Below, piece by piece: positions 24,114 to 31,752 of a stretch of DNA of 64,000 nt (position 1 is its first letter; the number at the start of each line of letters is the position of its first letter). The notes beneath the pieces were generated by a model, which made no database searches, was not told the origin of the DNA, and saw only the letters and a list, made by a program, of their open reading frames with translations. The position numbers and the translations under genes are program-made. Source of the DNA: Streptomyces sp. Ag109_O5-1 (GTDB lineage Bacteria; Actinomycetota; Actinomycetes; Streptomycetales; Streptomycetaceae); NCBI RefSeq assembly GCF_003814875.1, contig NZ_RKQF01000001.1, positions 3,100,001-3,164,000 of the forward strand, read 5' to 3'.

Positions 24114-24722
24114 ATGTCCACCACCACCCGCATCACCGTGGAGCAGGTCGCCCCGGCCATCGCCGGACAGCTGGGCGAGGGCTGGAGCGCCGGCCCCAGC
24201 ACCCACCACTTCGACCACCCGTGGCAGGTCTGGTACCTGCGGCACACCGACGGCACCGCCGTGCGCCTGACCCTGTCCGAGAACACCCGCGGCCGGCTCT
24301 CCGTCAAGGGCGAACTCCCCGAGGCCCGCGACGACCTGGACGTGAAGACCGGCTCGTTTCGCCGCGGCGTCGCCACCGCCGACCCCGCCCGGCCGGCCGC
24401 CGCCATCGCCGGGCAGATCCGCCGCCAGGTGCTGCCGGTCCTGCTGAAGAGCACCCGCCGTATCCAGGAACTCGTCGACGCCGCCCGCGACCTGGAGGCA
24501 CAGAAGGACGCCGTCCGCCAGCGGCTGCGGACCGTGCCCGGGTTCGAGCTGGGTCTGCACTGGCAGGGCAAGCCGCGCGGCGCCTACGGGTACGCGACGA
24601 ACCCGGCCGCATCGGTGGAGGTCCGGGGCGACGAGGACGGGGCGTACGTGGGTATCGAGCTGCGCGGCCTGACCGCCGACCAGGCCGAGCGTGTCCTGCG
24701 CGCCCTGACCGCCACCGACTGA
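24114..24722 (+). CDS. Array gene 4: hypothetical protein with central helix (202 aa)
   Basis: N-terminal 75 residues are beta-rich (HPWQVWYLRHTDGTAVRLTL), then a long helix from about residue 90 to 140 (IAGQIRRQVLPVLLKSTRRI, QELVDAARDLEAQKDAVRQR), then a mixed C-terminal unit. ATG at 24114 with GGAAGGG upstream. No motif or family recognised. Confidence 0.6.
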   Translation: MSTTTRITVEQVAPAIAGQLGEGWSAGPSTHHFDHPWQVWYLRHTDGTAVRLTLSENTRGRLSVKGELPEARDDLDVKTGSFRRGVATADPARPAAAIAGQIRRQVLPVLLKSTRRIQELVDAARDLEAQKDAVRQRLRTVPGFELGLHWQGKPRGAYGYATNPAASVEVRGDEDGAYVGIELRGLTADQAERVLRALTATD

Positions 24723-24738
24723 CCCACCACCTGTAGCC

Positions 24739-24771
24739 ACGCCCCCGGCGTCACGACCGAGCCGGGGGCGT
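24739..24771 (+). repeat. CTCGACCG-type hairpin 4
   Basis: Perfect 11-bp arms ACGCCCCCGGC/GCCGGGGGCGT with loop GTCACGACCGA (one change in the CTCGACCG core), 17 bases after array gene 4 and before promoter copy 3. Confidence 0.68.
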
Positions 24772-24820
24772 ACGCGCGTCCTGACCTGGAGAAATACGGC
24801 CACCCCATCGCTTGAACGTA

Positions 24821-24851
24821 GCTACATAATGATGTGAGTATGTACCTACTG
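24821..24851 (+). promoter_or_regulatory. Array promoter/operator copy 3
   Basis: GCTACATA and TATGTACC half-sites with the ATGTGAG core; TTGAAC lies 18 bases before GAGTAT. Heads the unit starting at 24893. Confidence 0.72.
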
Positions 24852-24892
24852 CGGGACGGACGAGTCACCCCACCGCCCAGGAGGAGCCCCCG

Positions 24893-25150
24893 ATGACCAC
24901 CACCACCGACAACACCGCCGCCTTCGACCGCCTGATCGACCTGGAGTTCGACGCCAAGGGCGCACGGGCGTCCGTCGAGCTGTGCCCGGGCAACCTCCCG
25001 CTCCACCTCAAGGACGCCCGCTACCGGGCGTACAAGGCAGCGCAGGCGGCCCTGTACGCCGCGCTCGACAGCCTCACCCCGGACCAGATCCGGGAGTTCG
25101 GCGAGTACCGCAAGGCCAGCCCCCTCGTGGCCAGCCTCTACCGCCGCTGA
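24893..25150 (+). CDS. Array gene 5: small helical protein (85 aa)
   Basis: Mostly helical (AFDRLIDLEFDAKGARASVE, then RAYKAAQAALYAALDSLTPD), one Cys, acidic start and basic end. ATG at 24893 after AGGAGGAG. Function unknown. Confidence 0.6.
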   Translation: MTTTTDNTAAFDRLIDLEFDAKGARASVELCPGNLPLHLKDARYRAYKAAQAALYAALDSLTPDQIREFGEYRKASPLVASLYRR

Positions 25151-25159
25151 CCCCCAGCT

Positions 25160-25188
25160 GCGCCCGGCCACTCGACCGGGCCGGGCGC
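25160..25188 (+). repeat. CTCGACCG-loop hairpin 5
   Basis: Perfect 10-bp arms GCGCCCGGCC/GGCCGGGCGC with loop ACTCGACCG, 10 bases after array gene 5. Confidence 0.7.
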
Positions 25189-25222
25189 GGCCCCCCTCTC
25201 AACTCCCAGAAGGGACACACCC

Positions 25223-25533
25223 ATGGCTGCCGCCCTGGCCGACCAGATCAAGGCCGCTCTCAAGGCGGAGAACACGGCGGCAAGGTCGCTGCGGCCCGCG
25301 AGGAGTTCGACGCCGCCAAGAGCCCCGTCGCCCGGCGGATGAGGGGCACACGCCTGCTCGTCACCGAGATCCATGCGGCCGCGTTCGCCGTGGTGGAAGC
25401 CGAGGAGGGCCCCCGCGAGGACACGCTCACGCCCGAACAGGCCGAACTCGTCATGGGGACCGTGCGCGACACCGCCCGCGAGATGCGCGAGGAAGCGACC
25501 AACCCCCGCGCCAGGCTCACCACCGCCGCCTGA
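25223..25533 (+). pseudogene. Array gene 6: helical protein, frameshifted (about 103 aa when repaired)
   Basis: Starts ATG 25223 (AGAAGGG upstream) as MAAALADQIKAALKAENT, then the convincing sequence changes frame to GGKVAAAREEFDAAKSPVAR, ending at 25533. One extra G near 25276 (AACACGGGCGGC) would join both parts. The second frame has no start of its own inside the gene. The repaired protein would be an all-helical, acidic small protein. A sequence error or a true frameshift cannot be told apart here. Confidence 0.6.
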
Positions 25534-25544
25534 CAGCTCCCCGC

Positions 25545-25570
25545 CCGGGCGCGCCCCCCGCCGCGCCCGG
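25545..25570 (+). repeat. Intergenic hairpin without the CTCGACCG loop
   Basis: Perfect 9-bp arms CCGGGCGCG/CGCGCCCGG around CCCCCCGC, 12 bases after array gene 6. Same position as the other hairpins but a different loop. Confidence 0.55.
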
Positions 25571-25605
25571 CCCCCGTACCGCAACGCCGAGAAAGGGCAC
25601 CCCAC

Positions 25606-26052
25606 ATGAAGCGCTCCACCCTGCTGATGTACCACTACGCCGGCCACACCTGGGACATCGACAACCGCACATCGATGGCGGACGCCCGTACCGCGCTGTG
25701 CATCGAGTCCGATGTCGCCCTGGAGGACATCGACCCCACCACCGGGCACGGCTGGTCCCGCCGGGGCTACGACAGCGTGCGCGCGTCATGGGTGTCCACG
25801 GTGAAGTACCACGGGCTGACGGACGGGTACATACAGCGGGACCTGCGCGAGGCGTTCGCCAAGTGGGCCGAGCGGCGCCCGGACTTCGTCGAGGGCGACG
25901 ACTGGGAGGCTGCGGCCGTCGCCGCGCACCGGACGTACTGGGGGGACGAGGTCGGCCGGTTGTGCAATGCGAGCGGCTGCGTTGTGTGCCGGCCGCTGCC
26001 CCCGGAGGCCCTGGCGTTGATAGCGGAGCTGGAGGCCGAGCGGGCGGCGTGA
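25606..26052 (+). CDS. Array gene 7: hypothetical protein (148 aa)
   Basis: Starts MKRSTLLMYHYAGHTWDIDN after a GAAAGGG. Trp- and Tyr-rich, with a C-terminal Cys-containing stretch (RLCNASGCVVCRPLPPEALA) that could bind zinc. No family recognised. Last gene before promoter copy 4. Confidence 0.6.
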   Translation: MKRSTLLMYHYAGHTWDIDNRTSMADARTALCIESDVALEDIDPTTGHGWSRRGYDSVRASWVSTVKYHGLTDGYIQRDLREAFAKWAERRPDFVEGDDWEAAAVAAHRTYWGDEVGRLCNASGCVVCRPLPPEALALIAELEAERAA

Positions 26053-26111
26053 CCGATTGGGAGCCGGGACCTTGGCACCCCGGCCCCTTTCCCTACACTT
26101 TCCTTGCCACC

Positions 26112-26142
26112 ACTACAGACTGATATGAGTATGTAGCTACAG
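26112..26142 (+). promoter_or_regulatory. Array promoter/operator copy 4, cut off by IS110
   Basis: ACTACAGA and TATGTAGC half-sites, core ATATGAG; TTGCCA lies 17 bases before GAGTAT. The gene it should serve (27675) is now beyond an inserted IS110-family element. Confidence 0.7.
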
Positions 26143-26151
26143 AACGGGGGG

Positions 26152-27512
26152 TGCCCCTATCTCTTTCGTCAAGGGGCGCGTCGGTTGATTGGTGATGTTT
26201 CAGGCGGCTTGGGGGGTGGCTTGAGGTTCGAAGAACGTGCCGTCGCGGAGCATTGCGAAGAGCACGTCGACGCGACGGCGTGCGAGACACATCAGGGCCT
26301 GCTTGTGCCGCTTGCCCTCGGCCTTCTTCCGCTCGTAGTAGGCCCGGGAGGACGGGTCGGACAGCGAGGCGAACGCGGCGAGGAAGAAGGCCCGTTTCAG
26401 GTGCTTGTTGCCTCTGCGGGACGGGCTCTCGCCACGGATCGAGGACCCCGACCGCCTGGTCACCGGAGCGAGCCCGGCATAGGCGGCGAGGTGGCCCGCG
26501 GTCGGGAAGGCGGTGCCGTCACCGACATCGATGAGGATCCTGGCTCCGGTCCTGACGCCTATCCCCGGCATCGACGTCAGGAGCTCGGAAAGAGGGTGCG
26601 ATTTGAGCAACTCCTCGATGTCCGAGGCCAGTTCCTTGCGCTGGTCGAGCAGGCCGGCCAGGTTCTTCGCGAGCTTAGGCACGATCACCGCGGCCGCGTC
26701 GGTGCCCGTGACGACGACGGTCTGCTCGTCGAGTGCGGTGAAGATGTCCTCGACCAGCCGCTGGGCCATCCTGGGCGCCTTCGGCCGCAGCAGCGTGATC
26801 AGGCGCCGTCCTCCGGCCTTGCGGATCGCCTTGGGCGAGCCGAACTGTTCCAGCAGCGTGAGCACGGCCGGGTGCTGGATGCGTGGCCCCAGGACCCGTT
26901 CGAGGTGCGGGTGGATCTGGGTGAGCAGGCCGCGGAGCCGGTTCGCGACCCGGGTGACCTCGCCCGCGAGGTCGTCGTCGAACCCGACGATCATGTGGAG
27001 TTCGGCGATGGTTTCGTCCGTGAGCTCGATCGATCGGAGCGTGTGGGGCATGGTGCGGGCGGCGTCCGCGATGATCGCCGCGTCGCGGGCGTCGGTCTTG
27101 CCCTCACCGGGATAGAGGTCCGCGATCCGCCGCATCGTCAGGCCCGGCAGATACGCCACCTCGCAGCCCGCGTCGCGGGCGATGGCCAGTGGCAGAGCAC
27201 CGATCGAGGCGGGCTGGTCCACGACGACCAGGACCCGGCCGTACTTGGCCGTGAGCTTGTCGAGCATGGCCCGTATCTTCGGCTCGCTGTTCGGCAGCGG
27301 CTTGTCGACGACGCTCCTACCGTCCGGCATGAGACCCGTGGCGTGGTGTTCGCCCTTGCCGACGTCGAGGCCGAGGAAGACGGCCACGTCGCGGATGTCG
27401 ATCACTTCACTCCTCCTGGGAGGGTCTTGTCTTCCCGGCCAAGGCACGGCGCCGACATCCGGCAACCACGTTACGAAGAGCGTTGCCGGCGGGCCGGCGC
27501 TCCTGCCCCTAT
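26152..27512 (-). mobile_element. IS110-family insertion in an array leader
   Basis: Contains one IS110-type transposase on the minus strand. The 9-bp repeat TGCCCCTAT occurs at both presumed edges (26152-26160 and 27504-27512). IS110 elements lack clear terminal inverted repeats, and none is seen, so the exact ends are uncertain. It separates array promoter copy 4 from its gene. Confidence 0.75.
26200..27405 (-). CDS. IS110-family transposase (DEDD/Ser recombinase)
   Basis: 401 residues from GTG 27405, preceded by AGGAGGAG. The N-terminal RuvC-like DEDD part shows FLGLDVGKGEHHATG and KTDARDAAIIADAAR. The C-terminal Transposase_20 part shows LLTSMPGIGVRTGARILIDV, AAYAGLAPVTRRSGSS and RRGNKHLKRAFFLAAF, including the Ser region. 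Length is typical. In this family the untranslated end upstream of the transposase encodes the bridge RNA that chooses the target; here that would be 27406-27512. Confidence 0.92.
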   Translation of the reverse strand: MIDIRDVAVFLGLDVGKGEHHATGLMPDGRSVVDKPLPNSEPKIRAMLDKLTAKYGRVLVVVDQPASIGALPLAIARDAGCEVAYLPGLTMRRIADLYPGEGKTDARDAAIIADAARTMPHTLRSIELTDETIAELHMIVGFDDDLAGEVTRVANRLRGLLTQIHPHLERVLGPRIQHPAVLTLLEQFGSPKAIRKAGGRRLITLLRPKAPRMAQRLVEDIFTALDEQTVVVTGTDAAAVIVPKLAKNLAGLLDQRKELASDIEELLKSHPLSELLTSMPGIGVRTGARILIDVGDGTAFPTAGHLAAYAGLAPVTRRSGSSIRGESPSRRGNKHLKRAFFLAAFASLSDPSSRAYYERKKAEGKRHKQALMCLARRRVDVLFAMLRDGTFFEPQATPQAA

Positions 27513-27674
27513 TAGCGATCTACCGGCGCCTCCCGACCCGGTGACACCACCCCCCGGGTCATGGTCGACAGGGGGCAAAAGTCATGCCGGGCCAGAAGGC
27601 CGGGAGCCCCAAGATCGGGGCCGTCTAGAAGGTAACGGGGCAGGACCCCGCACCACCAGCCCGGGAGGCACCCG

Positions 27675-28022
27675 ATGAACAAGAACACCGCCAAGGCCCG
27701 CCGCGCCCTCCGCGAGCGCACCGCCGCGAACCGCCTCGTCTCCTCCCTCCGCCGCGGCCGGGCCCGCTCGATCGCCACCCACGTCATCGCCGCCGGCATC
27801 CCGGCCGAGACCGCCAAGGGCGTCGCGGGCGGCCTCCGCTCCGTCGCCAAGCGCCTCGGTGTCAAGCCGGTCCGGGTCGTCCGCGTCCACCGCAACGCCG
27901 ACCACCAGGGCAAGGTCCGCCACCAGTACACCGCCGCCCAGGTCGCCGTCCTCCGCGCCAACTACAAGCCCCGCAAGGCCGAGTACGTGGCCGCGATGGA
28001 GCGCCTGGCGCTCGCCGCCTGA
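27675..28022 (+). CDS. Array gene 8: small basic HTH-like protein (115 aa)
   Basis: Very basic, Arg/Lys/Ala-rich. Residues 38-60 (IATHVIAAGIPAETAKGVAG) look like a helix-turn-helix and the C-terminus (QYTAAQVAVLRANYKPRKAE) like a second helical DNA-contacting unit. ATG at 27675 after GGGAGG. Probably binds nucleic acid. Its native promoter is likely copy 4, now displaced by the IS110 element. Confidence 0.6.
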   Translation: MNKNTAKARRALRERTAANRLVSSLRRGRARSIATHVIAAGIPAETAKGVAGGLRSVAKRLGVKPVRVVRVHRNADHQGKVRHQYTAAQVAVLRANYKPRKAEYVAAMERLALAA

Positions 28023-28035
28023 CCGGCCACCAGCT

Positions 28036-28066
28036 GCGGCCCGACTACTCGACCGGGCCGGGCCGC
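28036..28066 (+). repeat. CTCGACCG-loop hairpin 6
   Basis: 8-bp arms GCGGCCCG/CGGGCCGC; loop contains ACTCGACCGG; 14 bases after array gene 8. Confidence 0.65.
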
Positions 28067-28113
28067 GGCACCCAAGCCCCGCACCCACCACACCGAACAG
28101 GAAGGCACCACCC

Positions 28114-28323
28114 ATGAGCCGCATGGCCGCCGTTCACGCCCTGGCCGTCCACGCCCGCAACTCCAGCAACGTAAGGACGCCCGAGCCGTGGCAGGCCAGT
28201 GACCTGATCACCGACCTGTTGAAGCTGTTCCCTGGGGACGTGGTCGAGGAGATCCTGCACCGCGTCGAGCGGGACTACGACGCCGAACGCGTCGACGCCG
28301 TCCCGTACTTCCCCGGCGGCTGA
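28114..28323 (+). CDS. Array gene 9: small protein (69 aa)
   Basis: Helical, with WQASDLITDLLKLFPGDVVE and an acidic C-terminal half. ATG at 28114 after AGGAAGG. Function unknown. Confidence 0.58.
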   Translation: MSRMAAVHALAVHARNSSNVRTPEPWQASDLITDLLKLFPGDVVEEILHRVERDYDAERVDAVPYFPGG

Positions 28324-28333
28324 CGCCACCCCA

Positions 28334-28369
28334 CCGGCCGCGCCCGGGTACGCCCCCGGGCGCGGCCGG
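28334..28369 (+). repeat. Array hairpin 7, different loop
   Basis: Perfect 15-bp arms starting CCGGCCGCGCCCGGG with loop TACGCC, 11 bases after array gene 9. Confidence 0.65.
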
Positions 28370-28407
28370 CCACCTCCACCACCGCCCACCAGGAAGGCAC
28401 CACACCC

Positions 28408-28680
28408 GTGAGCAGCAACGCCACCACCGCGAGCACCACCACCCCCGCCTCCGCGCCGCCCGGGGACGCCGTCGGCCGGTTCGTCGAGGTGTGGCAGCAC
28501 GACGACGTCATCGCCGAGGTCGCCACGGCCCTCGAATGCGACGAGGCCCTGGCCCTGGCCCAGCTGTTCCGTGCGGCCGGCATGGGGGACGTCGGGGAGC
28601 AGTGGCTGATCACGCACCACGAGTTCCAGGACGAGTGCCCGCGCCTGGACCGGTACTTCGACACCCGGCTGGCCGCGTAG
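28408..28680 (+). CDS. Array gene 10: small acidic protein (90 aa)
   Basis: Ser/Thr/Ala-rich first 20 residues, then a helical body with VGRFVEVWQHDDVIAEVATA and ALALAQLFRAAGMGDVGEQW. GTG start at 28408 after AGGAAGG. No family recognised; next comes promoter copy 5. Confidence 0.58.
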   Translation: MSSNATTASTTTPASAPPGDAVGRFVEVWQHDDVIAEVATALECDEALALAQLFRAAGMGDVGEQWLITHHEFQDECPRLDRYFDTRLAA

Positions 28681-28707
28681 GTTCCGGCCCGCACAGTGGA
28701 GATAAGC

Positions 28708-28738
28708 GCTACGAATTGATGTGAGTATATAGCTGCTG
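28708..28738 (+). promoter_or_regulatory. Array promoter/operator copy 5
   Basis: GCTACGAA and TATATAGC half-sites with an intact ATGTGAGTAT core. Most divergent of the plus-strand copies. Heads the unit at 28785. Confidence 0.68.
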
Positions 28739-28784
28739 ACAGAGGGCGGGGACAGCCCGCCCCACCACCACCGCAGGGAGCCCG

Positions 28785-29165
28785 ATGACCACCAGCACCA
28801 ACCAGCCGGGGGAGACGTTCACCTTCCCGACCGGCACCACCATGGAGCTGCCCGCCGGCATGCTCCCCTGCCTCAAGCCCGACACCGTCACCCACGACAC
28901 CGGCCGCTTCATCCCGGTGGGCACCACCCCGGCCGGCCGGACCGTCTTCTCCCACTACTCGTGCGCGGCCTACACCCGCGCCGCCCACATGCACGACATG
29001 CAGCAGGCGAACGCCAAGCTGCGCACCCGCGCCGCGGAGCTGGAGGCCCAGGGCCTGACCATCAAGGCCGGCAACCTCCGCACCCACGCGGCCCGCCGCG
29101 AGGACGAGTTCGCCCTGATCTTCGCGGAGTGGGCCGACGACCCGGCCCCCTGCACCTGCAAGTGA
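28785..29165 (+). CDS. Array gene 11: hypothetical protein with basic helix (126 aa)
   Basis: Pro/Thr-rich N-terminal half (GETFTFPTGTTMELPAG), then a long helix (MHDMQQANAKLRTRAAELEA) that could form a coiled coil, and a CTCK C-terminus with two Cys. ATG at 28785 after GCAGGGAG. No family recognised. Confidence 0.58.
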   Translation: MTTSTNQPGETFTFPTGTTMELPAGMLPCLKPDTVTHDTGRFIPVGTTPAGRTVFSHYSCAAYTRAAHMHDMQQANAKLRTRAAELEAQGLTIKAGNLRTHAARREDEFALIFAEWADDPAPCTCK

Positions 29166-29177
29166 CCCACCACCAGT

Positions 29178-29212
29178 CGTGCCCCCGGTCACTCGACCGG
29201 ACCGGGGGCACG
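29178..29212 (+). repeat. CTCGACCG-loop hairpin 8
   Basis: Perfect 11-bp arms CGTGCCCCCGG/CCGGGGGCACG with inner TCACTCGACCGGA, 12 bases after array gene 11. Confidence 0.7.
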
Positions 29213-29251
29213 GCCCCACCACCCACCAGCAACACCCCGGAGGAACGCCCC

Positions 29252-29686
29252 ATGTCTGCCGCCCCCACACTCGCCGTCACCGACGTCACCACCGACCACG
29301 CCGGTCGCGTGTACGCCGTCATCCCCGACACCGTCGCCCGGCCCCTCGCCCTCGCCGCACTGGAGGGCATCGCCCCGGACGCCCGCGGCGTGTTCTTCGA
29401 GTCCGTCGCCCACCCGGCCAACTCCTGGGCCGCCGCCACCGTCCGCACGGTCTTCGAGGCCGTGCTCGCCACCCGCCCCGAGGAGCACGACGTGTGCTCG
29501 GGCCTGGGCCTGTACCGCAAGTACGGCGGGGGCACCTTCTACGGGTTCATCGTCGGCGCCTCCGGATGGGACGCGGGCACCAGCTGGTGGCGCGACTACG
29601 CCGACACCGGCGACCTCCGCGTCCGGGGCTGCGCGACCATCGCGCACGCGTCCGGGGGCACTCTCGCCGGCACCTGCACTTTCTGA
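29252..29686 (+). CDS. Array gene 12: hypothetical protein (144 aa)
   Basis: Mixed alpha/beta protein with a Gly/aromatic stretch YRKYGGGTFYGFIVGASGWD and two further Cys near the end. ATG at 29252 after GGAGGAA. No signal peptide; no family recognised. Confidence 0.58.
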   Translation: MSAAPTLAVTDVTTDHAGRVYAVIPDTVARPLALAALEGIAPDARGVFFESVAHPANSWAAATVRTVFEAVLATRPEEHDVCSGLGLYRKYGGGTFYGFIVGASGWDAGTSWWRDYADTGDLRVRGCATIAHASGGTLAGTCTF

Positions 29687-29702
29687 CGGCTCCCCAAGAC
29701 CT

Positions 29703-29741
29703 GGCCGCGCTCCGGCGCCTCGACCGAGTCGGGGCGCGGCC
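29703..29741 (+). repeat. CTCGACCG-loop hairpin 9
   Basis: Arms GGCCGCGC/GCGCGGCC extended by an imperfect inner stem; loop GCCTCGACCGA; 16 bases after array gene 12. Confidence 0.68.
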
Positions 29742-29781
29742 ACCCCACCGCACACCCACAACAACCTCGAAGGAACCCACC

Positions 29782-30279
29782 ATGAACCGTTACTCCGCCG
29801 ACCGCCTCGCCGCGCTGCGCCTCATCGCCGACGGGGGCGTCAAGGTCTACGAGTTCGCCGCCACCGGCCAGCTGCGCGTCGTCGCCCCCGGGACCGGTGC
29901 CACCATCCGCCCGCACACGTTCCGGGCCCTGGACCGCAACGGCCTGGTCCACCGGGACACGAGCACCGCCGCGGACGAGGGGCAGGCCCTGTCCCTGACC
30001 GACGCCGGCCGTGACGCCCTTGCCGTCGCCACGCCCGCGCCCGAGCGGCTGCGCATCGAGCTCGTGGTCCACCGCGCCCCCGACGGCGAGACCGCCACGA
30101 CGTGGTTCGTCAACGGCCGGCCGTTGGCCGAGGCCGACGTCGACGTGACCGAGTACCACGTCGACCCGGGCGCGAACGGCACCGGCCCGGAGTGGGTGGC
30201 GGAGCGGGAGAAGGCCGCCGGCCGGGCGTCCGACGCTGCTGCCGCCCGCATACGTGAGCTGGTCGGCTACTACGCCTGA
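29782..30279 (+). CDS. Array gene 13: winged-helix-like protein (165 aa)
   Basis: Residues 1-80 read like a winged helix for DNA binding: LAALRLIADGGVKVYEFAAT, then PHTFRALDRNGLVHRDTSTA and LSLTDAGRDALAV. The second half is beta-rich and acidic. ATG at 29782 after AAGGAA. It may be a regulator within the array; this rests on secondary-structure reading only. Confidence 0.58.
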   Translation: MNRYSADRLAALRLIADGGVKVYEFAATGQLRVVAPGTGATIRPHTFRALDRNGLVHRDTSTAADEGQALSLTDAGRDALAVATPAPERLRIELVVHRAPDGETATTWFVNGRPLAEADVDVTEYHVDPGANGTGPEWVAEREKAAGRASDAAAARIRELVGYYA

Positions 30280-30293
30280 CCTGTCCCTGCTAC

Positions 30294-30324
30294 GGCCCTG
30301 GCCGGTCCTGTACCGGCCGGGGCC
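30294..30324 (+). repeat. Array hairpin 10, different loop
   Basis: GGCC and GGCCGG arms around TCCTGTA, 15 bases after array gene 13. Same position as the CTCGACCG hairpins but without that loop. Confidence 0.5.
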
Positions 30325-30352
30325 TCCCCATCCCGTCCCAGGGGGTCCCCTC

Positions 30353-30487
30353 ATGCCCAACAGCCCCGCCCACATCCACCAGGCCGCCCTCGTCCTGTCC
30401 CGGCAGCACCGGTCGGCCACCCGCAACCCGTCCGGGTCGTGCACCGCCCCCGGGTACGCCACCAGCCCTGATCAGGTCCGGGCATAG
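30353..30487 (+). CDS. Array gene 14: short, possibly truncated protein (44 aa)
   Basis: Starts MPNSPAHIHQAALVLSRQHR with an AGGGGG upstream and ends at 30487, just before the oppositely oriented PIN gene. Much shorter than its neighbours, so it may be the 5' remnant of a gene cut by the PIN insertion. Real but low confidence. Confidence 0.4.
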   Translation: MPNSPAHIHQAALVLSRQHRSATRNPSGSCTAPGYATSPDQVRA

Positions 30488-30541
30488 TGCGGCGCCGGAG
30501 GAAGTCGGGGTCGCGGCACGCCTTCGAGCCGTGGTCGACGC

Positions 30542-31528
30542 TCACGTGTCGAGGAAGTCCCATTCCTCCCCAAGCACCCAGCGCAGAGCCGAGAGCTTGC
30601 CGTGCATGAAGCCCCATTCCCAATCATCGACTGGCGGAAGGCTTTCCAAGCCATACGTGTCCTCGACGCGTTTTCGGGCTGCCATCATACCTTCCTTAAT
30701 CGACTCCGGCAGTTCGGAATGCTTCTCCGGGTGAAGCTCCTCACGAATTACACTTCGCCCATACCAGACCTTGTCAAAAAATTCGTGCTCAGCGGTAAGG
30801 ATATCTGCGAGCGATCGAGTCTCGGATGCGTTCTGGATGAATTCCACTTCGTCGGCTTCATCGAGATAATCGCTACCCAGTTTCTCTCCGAGAACCTTAA
30901 CCAGGCCATCCACGTCATAGACATAGTGGGAGTTCGGGGCTGCAAAGAGGCTCGCAATGTCATCGTGAGGCTGACGTCGGTCACCCTTGGGTACCGAAAA
31001 GTCAATGTAGTTGGCCGTTGCAAAGACGTACTGATCTTCGGCCGATCCGGCACCAAGGGCGGTTGCATACTGCTCAACCAAGAGCGCATCAGCCACGCTG
31101 TTCTTGTCGAGATGGAGCGGGGCCCGCTTTTCGAGGCCACGCCTGACGACAGCCGCATGCTCCGCATCCCCCGACAGGATTTGCGTCCCTGCGCGTAGCA
31201 GATCTGAGATTTCAGAGAAGTTCTGAAGAGAGCGGGCACTTACGTAGGGGATCTGGTGGGCCATTTCGGCAATCCAACGCCGCGCCTCATCATCGCCATA
31301 ATCTTGAAGATCCTGACGGAGAACCCGGAAGCGCTCTCGAACGCTCGTCGATGTTGCCGCTTCCGCGCGTGGGCGATTTCGGTCGAACTCATCCAGGATC
31401 AGAGACGGGACAAGGAGTTCGATCTTCTTCTGAGACAGAAGCACTCGCAGAGGAACGATGATCTGCTGGCCGTCCCGGCGCTTTGCAATATTCAACCAAA
31501 CAGACGTGTCGATAAGTAGTCGGAGCAT
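30542..31528 (-). CDS. PIN-domain nuclease-like protein (328 aa), cargo gene
   Basis: N-terminal PIN-like ribonuclease fold: LRLLIDTSVWLNIAKR with the first Asp, LVPSLILDEFDRNRP, then DKNSVADALLVEQYA and VFATANYIDFSVPKGD with further acidic residues. The C-terminal 120 residues are helical and acidic and have no named domain. The start is ATG 31528; the frame extends upstream but is Arg/Gly-rich there. Opposite orientation and visibly AT-richer codons than the array around it point to a late acquisition, such as a defence or toxin-type cargo gene. Confidence 0.78.
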   Translation of the reverse strand: MLRLLIDTSVWLNIAKRRDGQQIIVPLRVLLSQKKIELLVPSLILDEFDRNRPRAEAATSTSVRERFRVLRQDLQDYGDDEARRWIAEMAHQIPYVSARSLQNFSEISDLLRAGTQILSGDAEHAAVVRRGLEKRAPLHLDKNSVADALLVEQYATALGAGSAEDQYVFATANYIDFSVPKGDRRQPHDDIASLFAAPNSHYVYDVDGLVKVLGEKLGSDYLDEADEVEFIQNASETRSLADILTAEHEFFDKVWYGRSVIREELHPEKHSELPESIKEGMMAARKRVEDTYGLESLPPVDDWEWGFMHGKLSALRWVLGEEWDFLDT

Positions 31529-31633
31529 GGCGAGATCGTAAGGCACTCCAGGCCCCCGCCACCGCGCCAATGAACCACCCGGACCTCGGCCGGCAACGCG
31601 AGGCGGCAAACGCCAACACGCCCCCCGGGGGGC

Positions 31634-31662
31634 GGCTGCCGTCACTCGACCGAGCGGCGGCC
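31634..31662 (+). repeat. CTCGACCG-loop hairpin 11, orphan
   Basis: 8-bp arms GGCTGCCG/CGGCGGCC with one G-T pair and inner TCACTCGACCGAG. No array gene stops just before it; it now lies beyond the PIN gene start, as if its gene had been lost on PIN insertion. Confidence 0.55.
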
Positions 31663-31699
31663 GACCCCAGGGACTCGCTGCCCAACAAGGGAGACAGCC

Positions 31700-31730
31700 A
31701 CTACAAAGTCATGTGAGTATATAGCTACAG
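31700..31730 (+). promoter_or_regulatory. Array promoter/operator copy 6
   Basis: ACTACAAA and TATATAGC half-sites with the ATGTGAGTAT core. Heads the unit at 31753. Confidence 0.7.
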
Positions 31731-31752
31731 CAAGCGAGAGGGAGGAACCCCG

